64,000 nucleotides of DNA from Parascedosporium putredinis (lineage: Eukaryota; Ascomycota; Sordariomycetes; Microascales; Microascaceae), in assembly GCA_949357655.1 (NCBI GenBank), contig CASHTG010000015.1:3472001-3536000 (forward strand), written 5' to 3'. Position numbers and translations under genes: made by a program. A model generated the notes under the pieces. The model saw only the letters and a program-made list of their open reading frames with translations, did no database searches and was not told the origin of the DNA. Below, piece after piece: positions 1 to 11,901 of the stretch. Positions within the stretch are counted from its first letter, which is position 1, and each line of letters begins with the position of its first letter.

Positions 1-904
1 GGCCATGCGCAACAAGGTCACGAGCTTAAAATTTCCTCGAGTCAAGACACGGACCTAGATGCTTCTTTCTTGTCGTGGCTGTGGCCCGATGGACGCCGTC
101 TTCTAGTTGAGCCATCGGCGGTTCTCCTCGATGCTTGACTAAACGCGATATATTTGCCAGGCGCTATACCTCAGTATATTCAGTGCCTATGGGGAGGGGC
201 TAGAAAGGCGGAGACGTAATGGTTGACACCAGATCAGGTCTCAGATGTCTCGGGAGGCTGGAACCAAACATCAATTGCTGTCTGTGCCCTTTCTTCTGCA
301 AGCCCGGCGCCGTGAGAAAGAACAACACGCTCCATGTTTCTCGCAGCTTAGCGCGTGGGGCAGAGGACATAGCACAGCTTGGGGGTAATAATATCTATGC
401 CTAATTGATAGTTAATGCCGATCGGTCAAGTCAGTGGGTTCCGTTTGGACCCTCGATTGTTCGGTTCATGCCATCCTGCCGTCGCTGCTGACCTTCATTC
501 CTATTGCATTGTGAAGCTGCACAGGTCCATCGCTCTTTCTCCATTTAGGATCCTTTTGCTTCCCAAGGTCCAACCTAATATCACCACCCAAGTCGGAGCA
601 TGTTCACAGATAACAAAGGGAAGGAAAGTTGGACATTGTAGCAAGGTGCTCATGCTGCATGTTCAACGCGACTGCCGTCAAATCCCAGCCCGCCACACAA
701 CTGACTCGACGCCTCACGCCCGCGGCTTCATCCCGCTTGCCCTCTCAGCTCCTCGCCGTGGCCCTTACATTTCAACTTCGACATTACTCCTTAGAAGCAC
801 CAAGTATTCAGCACGTAATCTTCGATAAGAGTATATGCTTTTTTTTTTCTGTTTTCCTCTTCTTCGGTGCCCTCTTCGCTCTCATATATCACTCTAATTC
901 GGCC
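1..904. other. Intergenic region and leader of the acyltransferase gene
   Basis: I see no supportable gene here. Short open frames at 219-404 and 415-828 have no recognisable composition or motif. A pyrimidine-rich stretch with a run of ten T at about 840-850 lies just upstream of the chosen acyltransferase start. This is typical of a fungal promoter or 5' leader. Confidence 0.5.
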
Positions 905-1895
905 ATGGTCGGTCACATCCTCACCCATGTTCGCGGCATTGCGATAGTTCTTCCTTGGGTTGCCAGCTTGTGCTTGGCTGATATCGCACTTTCGCTTCTT
1001 CTTCCTTTCCAGATTTTTGTCCCTGACCTCGTCTACGAGGCCTCATCGGTAATAGCATGGACCATTTGGCGGTGGATCCAGGTTATATTTGAAGTTTTCA
1101 ATGGAGCAGAAATCGTTATCTCGGGTGACCCTTTGCCCTACGGCGAATCCGCGGTGGTCGTTTCGAACCACGTTGCCTGGTGCGACTTCTTCACAATCCA
1201 GGCGCTAGCTGTGCGCTCCGGAATGCTCAGTCGTTGCCGCTATTTTGCCAAGATCCAGCTTCGTCTTGTCCCCTTCCTAGGATGGGGTCTTTGGGCCATG
1301 GGTATGCCCTTAGTAACACGAAATTGGCTCAAAGACAAGCGCGAACTAGACCGAGTTTTTGCAGGCATCGTTAAGAGGCGGTGGCCGACTTGTAAGTGCT
1401 CAAGGAATCCCAGGCGCCCTTCTCCCATTCTTCCTCGGCTTGCAAGCTAACCGAAACATAGGGCTGGTCAGCTTCAGCGAGGCAACTAGGTTTACAGAGG
1501 AAAAGTATGAGCAGTCCAAATTGTGGTGTAAAGAAAACGACAAGCCCCAGCCCAAGCATGCCCTTTATCCAAGAACAAAGGGGTTCATCACGACTGTGCA
1601 GCACCTACGACAAGCGCCCCAGATCAAAGCAGTGTACGATGTGACTATTGCCTATGCGCATAACGGGCAGTTTCTCCAGGCCCCGACAATGTGGGATACT
1701 ATCCGCCTGCCCGAATTGACGCGCACTTACGGCCATAAGTTCCATATCCACGCTCGCCGCTTTCTCATAGAAGACCTTCCAGAGACTGATGACGAGCTCG
1801 CGAAGTGGCTAGAGAATATTTGGGTCGAGAAAGGAGAATGGCTAGAGAAGAAAAAGGAAGAATGGGAGAGCTCATCGCCAAAGAAGCATGCATGA
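905..1895 (+). CDS. PlsC-family acyltransferase (1-acylglycerol-phosphate acyltransferase-like)
   Basis: Predicted membrane lysophospholipid acyltransferase, 306 aa, probably of the endoplasmic reticulum, adding a fatty acyl chain in phospholipid synthesis or remodelling. There are two exons, 905-1391 and 1462-1895. The 70-bp intron has a GTAAGT donor and a CATAG acceptor, and it joins the frame as RRWPT-W-LVSFSEATRF. Hydrophobic segments lie in the first ~75 residues. The catalytic NHX4D motif is visible as NHVAWCD, with the glycerol-phosphate-binding block downstream as FSEATRF, where the usual EGTR reads EATR. The tail is lysine/glutamate-rich and ends SSPKKHA. I chose the start at 905 because the longer in-frame extension to 629 reads through a poly-T leader. 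The exact acyl acceptor cannot be told from sequence. No frameshift was seen. Confidence 0.85.
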
Positions 1896-4800
1896 AGAGG
1901 GGCAGGTCCACGGAGAGTTAATCGTGCTGTTGAACGTAATTATCAGGTATTACTTAAGGATATTATCAAAGAGTATCCATAGATTATATTAAACCATCGT
2001 TGACCCTGTTTCTTACGCATGTAAGCTCCTCGTGGATCACTCGTAGAGAACTATACCTGGGTGCATGGCCCTAGTAGGACGAGCAAGCCTTTCTTCCTCG
2101 CATATATAGCATAGCCAGTACGGTCATGCGTGCGACTATCCATGACAGAACTTTCTGGATAGGAGCTCAAGGTGCGGCGAGTATCACTTGCAGCTGCTAT
2201 CAGGCATATGCCTGGTACACGCAGGAAGGTACTGGACTAATTCATGCTGTGCACCGCGTCAAGGTGGGTGGGGTAGCGCCTCCAAGACTTCAAACCGCTC
2301 CGCCTAGTTTAGGATTGATGATCTATGACATATTCGTAATTTAGGCCTTTACGATGGAAGATGCGGATGGAAAAAGAGAAAATGTAGCAACCAGGCAGGC
2401 TCGACACGGATGTGGGATAGATATAAAGAGGACTTAGCTTGGGGGTCGGTGAAGGAAGCGACCTCATAGTATCTCGACTGCGGTGACTTGAGAGGTACAT
2501 CACAGACATGGCCGACATCTATTGTTCTTATCATCAATTGGCCAATGTAGAGATACTCAAGGCAAACCATTTCGTGGCCAAGGGGCGTTGTACTCTTCGG
2601 ATGGGGTCGGCGATGGCCCAATTCTAGTCTGATACTGGAAAACACATGGCATTTCCAAGCGGAAGGTTCTTGCGGATGCACCCACCTTCTTGCGCCCACT
2701 TGGGAAGGAGAAGAGGGGGTTCTTGTTATCTTGATGAGAATTCGCTGGCGGTAATGGGGGGGCCATTCTTGACGAGGGTGGATGCCAAATGCAAGTGCGG
2801 CGAGAAGGGTATAGTTGTAATGGTTTCCTTCTATAGGCGAGAAGGCATGGAGGATAAAAGGCCCTAATCAAGGTAATATATCCAGAGGCCGAGAGCGTCT
2901 AAAACAGAAAGCTCCATAAACCGCATCCCCCAAGGGTTGTGCATCCTGCTGCAGCATCTCTCCTACCTGTTGCTGTTGCGAGCCGCTAAGTTCATAACTT
3001 ACCTGACTAACACGAGAAACCCCGCATGTACGAAGTACTATCCTCAGTGCTGACATTTACTGTATCGGCGCACTAGCGAGTGGATTGCGGTTCAGGGTTG
3101 CATGATGCGTCGGTGCGACTCACCCTCTTTCTCCTTTTTCTTTTCTTTTACAAAACGACTGAACAGTCGCCCGTGGTAAGAATTGAAGGGGAGGGGGATT
3201 AATTCCGAAACCCAGAGAATACGCGTGGTGGGGTGACGACAAACGACACAGGAGAGGCGAAGGTGATGGTGATAACCGTCATGCTTTCAAGCCGAGATGG
3301 TCGGCCAGGTGGGGTGGATGGGCATCGTACCGGGCAATGAATCAAGCTCGAACGCCGATGCTTCCAGACTTGTAGTGAAATGGATGTCTCTATACTCAAG
3401 ATTCATTGGTACCTACGACGACTAATGCTAATGCGTGGCTTCAAAGGGGTTTACCTGGGAGCTTGTCACGCTAATCTGTGCCGAACCTACCGGCCCGTTG
3501 ACGCTGGCGAACGTTGAGTTGATTTGGCGTGAGGCAGAATGCTGAGGTGACACACCTCCTGGATTAGTGATGAATCTCAATCACAAGTCACTTGAGCAGA
3601 GTACCGATGAAGAGAAGATAGCCGACGTTGGAGGCTCAATTGAAAGACCAAAACTTGGAATAGCACTAAAGTCTGAACAAAGGTCGAGCAACGGTTCCCC
3701 GGAGGAGTACTGCACTGTATGACACCATTGCCACCTAAGCGGACTTCGTCCCAGCTCTTCTCCTCCACCGCGATCGTACCCGAAAATAGGAGTCGGGGCG
3801 TCGTTATCGTCGAACTCACCATCGCAATTGCCTGATCCGAGTCGGCAGGACCAGAGGCTTTACGCCACGGGACCCGGCGTTGAATTCCCCGGTCGTTCCT
3901 TCTCCGTGTGGGGACCCCACGATCGGCCAGAACACCAACGCCTACCTACCCTACCCTTGGCGCTAGCGCAAAAGGGCATAGTGGCAACTCCTCCCCAGTG
4001 AGCGAAAGAGGTGCTGTTTGGTTGTGCAGAAAGGGTCTCCAACGCCGCCAAACAGGTTGCACTTGAGCGTCGCGCACATCTATTGTCTGGCGATGGAATG
4101 GGGTGATGAGGCGGGGTACATCGTACGGGGAGTAAGGGGGTCATATCATGCAGATGGCCAGAAGCAAATTGGGTCACGCTCATGCTGGATGCAAAGGTTG
4201 ATCTTCCGGGGCGTAAAAGGGGATTGTGTCTGCATGGCGTCGTTTGCCTGGGTGGGAGCACTAGTAGTCTTTGTAGAAGGTCCATATCACTCGTGTCTCG
4301 ACAACCCTGCTAATGTGGAAGCTTGTCTCCCGTCGACAATCGTGGGCTCAGGCTATTTATCTTGGTACCTGAGTAGGTGGATGGGACCGGGGCGAGTTGG
4401 AATGCATCAATTTGATGTCTGCTATTGCATGGATCGGATGGGGCCTACTGAGCAGTATGCTGTGACTTGAAGAAATACCAACCCCAACACCGCCCATTTC
4501 TCTAATTTTGGATCTAAGGTCCTTGACGCAGCTGCTTGGTGGCAGGGAAACTTCGGCTATGGTGTGGCATGAGGAGGCTCCTCTCCGGCCCCATCCCCTC
4601 CCATGTAATTGGGAGCCCTGGGATCGATTCGGCGATCATTCGTCCTAAGGGTGGTGGAGATGACGCTGGATTTGCGGGCTTGTGGATGAATGCCATCGAG
4701 AAAAGATCCTAAGATCGAGACTTACAAGGTGTGAAGTCTGGGGCGTTGTACCTTCCTTGAGGATTATCCTTTCCAGCAAAAGGAATACAAACAATAATAC

Positions 4801-6130
4801 GCCAAAGGTCGACCGCTTTACGCGGTTCGGCTCTTGTATCCAATACCTTGTTCTCCTCCCTGAACGCGTTGTGGAATCTTTCCTGGGCAGCTGCTCCTGC
4901 ATAGGAACTTTCCTGTGATTGGTTAAACCCCATCCGCAGCCCCGCTTCTGATGCCCACTTGACCTCCTCATGGCACGCGAAGACAGGAACACAGCAACAG
5001 CCATTCTGGAAGGAACCTCCCAGACGATCGCACTCGTCGATTACTGGATGGATAGAGGGATGAACTGGACCTCCCTCGGTTTGTTGTCGGCAAGGGTACG
5101 ATGTCTAAGCTGTCCCGCTACCAGTGTTTTGTTAATGCCCTTCATTCTCTTTTACCTAATTCAAATCATGGACAAAGTCCTAACTTTGGTGGTGCGCGGT
5201 ACATGGTCCGTGCTTGTATTTTTTCTTACTATCGCAAACACGAAATCGATGTTGTGTACTAGGTAGTAATAACTCGCTTGCCTCAAAGCCGACTCGTAGT
5301 TCCATACGCCCCTTGAGGGACTGTTCGTTCCTGCCGACAGTGTCCGACGCGAGAAGTTCTGTGGTGCCGGTTCTTCCTGGGGGCTTGCTTCATGACGGGA
5401 AGGGGAGTGCCCTGAAATCCTGCATTTCATTAGTTCTAGCATAGATCAGACCAACGCCAGACGGGGCTGACCAGATCCACACCCTTCATGGTAATAGAGT
5501 GAAGCAGAGTTTTGGTGTTCCTTACCCAACGTTTTCCCCCTACCATTCCCGCAGCGCCCATTGATTTGATCTGACTGGGCCCGAGCTACGCTTTTCGCCA
5601 GTCACGAGTCACCTAACCTTCCGACTCCAAAATCTCCCCGGTCTTCATTATTCTTCCGTCACCACCATCGTTCTCATTCCTCTTCCCTCGACCAAGCCTT
5701 GCGATTTCACCGTTCTCGGGCGCGAATTATCAGGCCTGCAGTACAATTTTAGGACACCGCAACGCCTGCCTGATATCTTCGTCAACGCCGAATAGTGCCG
5801 AAAGCCTATCTGTTCGCAGGGCACGCTGCCCACCACTCTGTGGTGTGCACCAAGGGTGGTCCGAACGGCGATTGTTCTCGCGATAGGTCAAGTTTCCTCG
5901 TGAGAAGCACTGCAATCACCCTCGTGGCTTCCTCTCGTCATGTATCAGGCTGTCGCCAGCTTGTAGTACAGGCGCCTGCGCCCTGCCATCCACCGGGCCC
6001 CGCATTGACATCTATTCCCTCGATCGTGAGCCGAACTTAAAACCCTGGCCCTCTCCGACCTATTGCGGAATCGCCGCCGTAATCTTTGAGAGACCGCAAC
6101 CCTTCAGCCATCACTATTTCAATTGGGACC
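1896..6130. other. 4.2-kb gene-poor stretch upstream of RIM15
   Basis: No gene could be supported on either strand. The longest open frames (for example 4018-4470 +, 3860-4285 -, 4645-5004 -) show no recognisable domain and are not extended by plausible introns. The last ~500 bp is pyrimidine-rich (CTCATTCCTCTTCCCTCGACC near 5672) and probably holds the RIM15 promoter and long 5' leader. A run of seven G lies at about 2756-2762. Confidence 0.45.
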
Positions 6131-9100
6131 ATGTCGGACACGACAACACCACAAGAGGCCGCCGAGCCGGCCAAGGCGGCGCCCCTTGCCGTTTCTTACC
6201 TCCGAGCAGAGTCCGCATACCCGATGGAACGGTCGATGAGCGACAACATACGGGAGGAGAGAGAGGATCTGAGAGAGGCGGCAGAGCAGACTCTCAATGT
6301 CATCGTTGACCTAAATCTTGATGGGACCATCAAATGGGTCAGCCCATCTTGGGTCGATGTGATCGGAACTCAGCCAGACGCTATTCAAGGGAAGCCCTTG
6401 TCCGACGTCATTGTTAGCGATAACAAAACCCTTTTTCCGATGTGGTTGAGTCGATGAAGAATGATGATTCGAAGAGCCATCGGGTACGGTTCGCCGTTGC
6501 CCTTGGCTCTCTGTCCAAGCTACTTCCCCTCGATGACCTTGCGAGTGGCAACGGGGAGGATGTATCGCAGGTTATCGACTTGGAAGCGCAGGGTATCATG
6601 GTGTACGACGGTGCCTCCGGAGGCGAAAGTCATGTAGGTTCACCTAGCGTCAGAGATGCTTCCTTCCCGGTCCTTCCGCTCCGGATCCCTCGCTAATATT
6701 GACTTTGCGGCGCGTAGACAATGTGGATGATTCGACCGTGGACTGCCCCCGCGAGATCCAAATCGAAATGCCTGCGGTCATCGTAGACTCGCTCGGTTCT
6801 GGCGCTGAGGTTCTCGCGAGCTATCTTACCCAGCTAGCAGAGTCTGGAGTTGATGATCCTGAGCTCCATCCACCACCTCCGCCGGTCCTTTGCCGTATCT
6901 GCGAGCGTCAGATACCCCCTTGGTGGTTTGAGAAGCATACGGACCTCTGTCTTCAAGAGCATAGAGCCGAGATGGATGTACAGATGGCCCAAGAAGGGTT
7001 GACGGACCATCGCCACTCGATTGTCAAAGTGCTCGATGCTCTTGAAGTCAGACGCAGTCGTACCCTGACTGGTGACCTCTCGTCGCTCCTTCTCCCCGTT
7101 GCCGAATACAAAGGAATGCCCATCGGACCAACCAGTTCCAGTCAGTCTTCGCCGTCTTCATCGTCAGCCACTTCACGCGAAAGGACCGGGTTCGGACATG
7201 CTCGGGGCCGGTCTTTTGCCGTTCGACGACCCCAGGCAAGGATTGTTGAGCTTCTAGTTGATTTGTGCGACACTGCGCTCGAGATTAGTTCACCAGCCAT
7301 CAAGGAGACGTCGTCTCATATGGGTGGTGAACTTCGAACGCAATCCCCCAATCCGAATCACGAATCTCGCAGGTCATGCAGTGGCAATCCCCAAGTACGA
7401 ACACACTCGAGCAAGAGCATGGCCTTGCGCTCCTTTGTGCGGACACGGAGCGAGTTGCCAAGTCAAAGGTGGAGGCTGTTCTCCGTCACAGGAGAATTCT
7501 CGAGTATGCTGAGCGTATTCGCGTTGAGTTTGCCCTTCTCGTCCAAGATTGCATAGACGAGGCGCTGAGAAAGGCTGCTCGTATTGCGGCGGGCCGTCTG
7601 AGTGACTCGGCAGAGGAGGAAGAAGATGAGCTTCCACCGATGCAGGATGAATCTTTCTTTGGCTCTGTCAGTGACCCTGCTGCTTTAGCCTTGGCCTTGC
7701 AAAATGTCAGCCTCAACGAGAACATCTCGAGAACGCGGCCAACCTCATTTGTGGAGTCTCTCCAGTCCTATAGCCCACAGGAATGCCCGACGCCAACTTC
7801 CAACATGGGTGGCTTCAATATGGTGATGCCGCCTCGGGATTCCCGCCGTGATTCATTGCGCAATACTCAAAGAGAGTCGTTCATTCTTGGCAGCGAGGCG
7901 GCCGAAAGTGACGGTAGCATAAGGTCCTCCTCTGTGGCGTCTCGTAATCCCCAAAGGACGGATTCCCCAATCAGCGAGTTCGGCGGCGATCTTCGTCGGG
8001 CCGCTAGTACTCGGCGCCATCGGAGAAGTCTCATTCTCCCGGGCGCGTCTTCCCGCGGCGCCAGGAGTCGCCTTCTCGTTCAAACCAGCCGTCGTCGCCC
8101 CTTCGAATCCAAAAGCCTCGATCCTTTCCTTTTCCGAATGAGGGTTTCGCTTCCCCAGAAGCGTCGCCGATGCTCCCAAGCAGCGAATTCAGCTCTCCTG
8201 TCCCGATACCACCCCCTCGCTTCATCATCATCGCAGGCAGTCTTCCGCTGCCCTATCGGAGTTTATAATGAAAGCACCTCCGTCACCGCGCTTAAGTGCC
8301 CATAACGCGCCGCCGCAGGCTCGACCGACGCAGCCCTCCATCAAAGACTTCGAGATCATCAAGCCTATCTCGAAGGGCGCGTTTGGAAGTGTCTATCTCT
8401 CCAAGAAGAAGTCGACGGGAGAGTACTTCGCTATCAAGGTCCTAAAAAGGCTGACATGGTTGCCAAGAACCAGGTTGGGAACGTAAAAGCGGAACGCGCT
8501 ATTATGATGTGGCAAGGCCAGAGCGAGTTTGTGGCTAAACTTTACTGGACGTTTTCGAGCAAAGAATACCTTTATTTAGTCATGGAGTACCTAAATGGAG
8601 GTGATTGTGCGTCACTCATCAAAGTCCTTGGGGGTCTGCCTGAGGAGTGGGCAAAAAGTACCTTGGAGAAGTTATCCTCGGCGTCGAACATCTTCATAGT
8701 CGGGATATCATCCACCGCGACCTGAAGCCAGACAATCTCCTGATCGATCAACGGGGCCACCTTAAACTCACCGACTTTGGCCTGTCTCGAATGGGTCTTG
8801 TGGGTCGACAGCAGCGGGCGCTTAAGAGCGAAAACGAGTCTGCTCCTGATCTGCTCAAGCAAGGCCCGTTCGCCAGGTCTGCCTCTATCACATCTTCGCG
8901 TTCTACCTCGTTGGACCTGCATGGTAGCCATTCGCCAAGTTTGACCCCCTTGATCACTCCCGGTAGTGGTGAATTGCTTGCCCAGCCATCCTACTTCAAC
9001 ATCGGATCTTCGCAATCTGATTCGCGCCGGCTGACTGGCCAGCGGAGCGATAGTGGTGGTAGCGAAAGCTTAGTGCAGATGTTGGGAGGATTCTCTCTGA

Positions 9101-11901
9101 ACGACTCTGAGGCTGGGTCACAGCCCCATAGCGCCAAGTCCCACGCGGATGAGCTTAGCGAGGCAGCTAGCCAAGGATCCCCAGATCTATCGACGATGCA
9201 AAGTCTATCGCAACAGGGCGGTGACTTTTATGGAAAGAACACGCCCCCTCAATCAAGCATGATGCCGCCTCCCATGGCCCTGTTCGACCCAGAGGACACC
9301 AATAGAAGGTTCGTTGGCACTCCCGACTACCTAGCCCCGGAGACTATCAAGGGCGAGAAGCAAAACGAAACTAGCGATTGGTGGTCTGTGGGGTGCATCA
9401 TGTTCGAGTTCCTATTCGGTGTCCCCCCTTCCATGATCGCGAAGCGGAGCTTGTTTTTGAGAATATTTTGGCCCGGAAGATCAAATGGCCAGATGAGTCC
9501 GAGTGCGAACCTGTGTCAGACGAGGCCAAGGACCTGATCAACAAACTTCTTTGCATGGATCCGAACGAACGGCTTGGCTCCAATCAGGATGGAAAATTTA
9601 CCTCGGGTGGTGAGGAGATTAGGAGCCACAGCTGGTTCGGTGACGTCAGTTGGGATAGCTTGCTGGAGGACGAGGCACAATTTGTGCCGCAGACGGAGAA
9701 TCCGGAAGACACCGAATACTTTGACGCCAGAGGTGCCACCCTCCAATCCTTTGCGGAAGAGATGGAAGATCAGAGCTCACCACCCTCGTCCGCGGCCGGA
9801 TCCGATTATCCCGAGCGTCCACACGACGCGCTTTCGAGGGTTCGGTCACAGGTCAACTCGATCAAGCGTGGGCTTATGCCTTTGCACATCCCACCCCATG
9901 TCCGCGATCACAAGAGCCGGCGGCTGAGCGAGCCGGTTCCAGCGGACGATTTTGGCAACTTCTCATTCAAGAACCTACCTGTCCTGGAGAAAGCCAATAA
10001 AGACGTGATCCAAAAGCTTCGCGCTGAGGCTCTTGCCGTGCAGAACAAGCAGGCACCCTCGAGCCAGGCTACGGCCATCGGCGCTACCTCGCCCGGCCCA
10101 TCACTGGAAGGCAGCCCCAATATGTCAATGCCAATCCAGCGTACTCTTTCGAACGCGAAGGCATCGGCCCGTCCGCAGAGCCCTTCTGGCATCAGCCACG
10201 CCAACTCCTCCCCAAACCGCATGTCGCAGCCCTCATCGCCGCTTCTCGTTTCCTTTGTCGCTAGTCAAGGAGCCGACGGGCGGAGAAAAGTGTCTAGTAC
10301 GTCGTCGAGCCTCTCTCAACCGTCCGGCCTGTCATTGCCGCCGTTTGAAAACCTAGCGAGGGTTCCTCCGAGCCTGCAGAAGGCCGCCAGCGTAGCCACC
10401 TCGTCGCCAATCAAGGCTCGCGGGGCGGCCCCGCCTCCTCTGGCGCTATCTCCCCAAAGGGCATGAGCACCCCGCGCCAAGCGAGCGGCTCCTCGGGTAC
10501 CCGCTCGCGATCGCTCACTGTCGGATCACAGTCACAAGAGGGTAGCCCTGTCGCGTCCGAGACTCTAGTTCAGCGGCACAACAGGAGGAGTCAGGTATTT
10601 GACATGTCACCTTCATCTTCCGATAACGAAGGGGAGAAGCACAACGCTCTCCTACGTGTGCAACGACGCCGCCAGAGCTCTCGGCGTCTCTCTCAGATTG
10701 CGGTAGAAGGCACCCTTATGTTTCGCCCTCTCGATGTTCTGATCTGTGAAGATCACCCTGTTTCGCGAATGGTGATGGAAAAACTTCTTGAAAAGCTGCG
10801 CTGCCGCACCATCTCGGTGCCAAACGGCTCGAAGCCGTTCGCTACTCGACAAGTGAGATCAAGTTCGACATCATCTTCCTCGAGTATAAATTGCCCCACA
10901 TCAACGGCGCCGACGTTGCGCGCATGATTCGGGAGACGAAGAATGCCAATTCCCACACGCCCATTGTTGCTTTGACTGCGTATCTCAAGGAGCTCCAGGC
11001 GCCTCACTACTTTGACTCGCTTATCGAAAAGCCCATCAGCTCGTCCAAACTCACAGAGGTGCTGCGTAGCCTGTGTCAGTGGAAGCCTCCATCACCCAAC
11101 CAGAGCCTGTCGTCGCTTCCCGTCGCATACCCACACCCGGCACCCATGGCATTGCGACAAGCCAGCCATCGATTGGATGACAGCCCAACGAGCAGCTCGT
11201 CCCTGTTTGCGGGACGCCTTAGTGGCAGTCTAGCTTCCTCGAGCCGGGAGCAGTCAATTAGCTCTAGCCTGTATGGCGACTCTGAGTCAATCTCCACTGA
11301 TGACATACCCGTCGTTGTCAGTCGAAAGCCCACGGGCGAATGGGAAGAGGGTGGTGGTGGCGGCGGCCTCGGTATCCGGGATGAAAGCATCACGATGCAT
11401 GCTGGCACAAAGGCGGTACCAAGCCTTGTGACCCAACAGTCGGCCCCGGGCCAACTTGAGGCGTCGCGGGGGTTAGTCGACAATTTTAGGACGAGACGCG
11501 AATCGGTAGAGCGGCAGAATTCAGAAGGTAGCACGGAGTCTGCTGACGACGAAGACGAGGAGTATGGACTTAACCGCGACAAGCCGTTCCGCCTCAAGAC
11601 AAGCCTTCCTAGTTCCAAATTGGGGATAGAGATGATGCGAGCGGACAGCCACGACAGTGTCACGTTGGGTTCCGAGAGTACTCTTGAGCCTGTCACTCAG
11701 GTTGTGACACCATCGCACGAACTCGACGCTCCCCGCTTTCACCAGGGGAGCCAAAGGAAGTCCGGACCCCCAGACTCGGGCATCCCACGGGAAGGGAGCG
11801 GTCTCGGGATCTCAGTCGAGGAGACGCCGCGGCCCAATTCGTCTGCTCGACAGACCTCGGAAGACGAACCTACCCCTCGCCCCCTTGTTAAAACGGGTTA
11901 G
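6131..11901 (+). CDS. RIM15: Rim15-type serine/threonine kinase (PAS, zinc finger, split kinase, receiver domain)
   Basis: Greatwall/Rim15-class AGC-like kinase that in yeasts controls entry into quiescence and stress responses downstream of nutrient signalling. About 1,898 aa with breaks closed. Order of parts: a PAS domain (about residues 55-165; TLNVIVDLNLDG...WVDVIG); an 84-bp intron at 6634-6717; a C2HC-like finger (CRIC...HTDLCLQEH); a long Ser-rich linker; the kinase N-lobe (ISKGAFGSVYLSKK) and catalytic loop (HRDLKPDNLL, DFGLSRMG); a long insert; then GTPDYLAPETIKGEK and the C-lobe. The C-terminal receiver domain (CEDHPVSRMV...LIEKPIS) starts near 10735. The wide gap between DFG and APE is a hallmark of this class. 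Single-base breaks occur near 6432, 6746, 7345, 8052, 8212, 8444, 8653, 9423, 10452 and 10826, nearly all at homopolymers. The true C terminus could lie a little beyond 11901 if another shift exists there. Confidence 0.93.
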
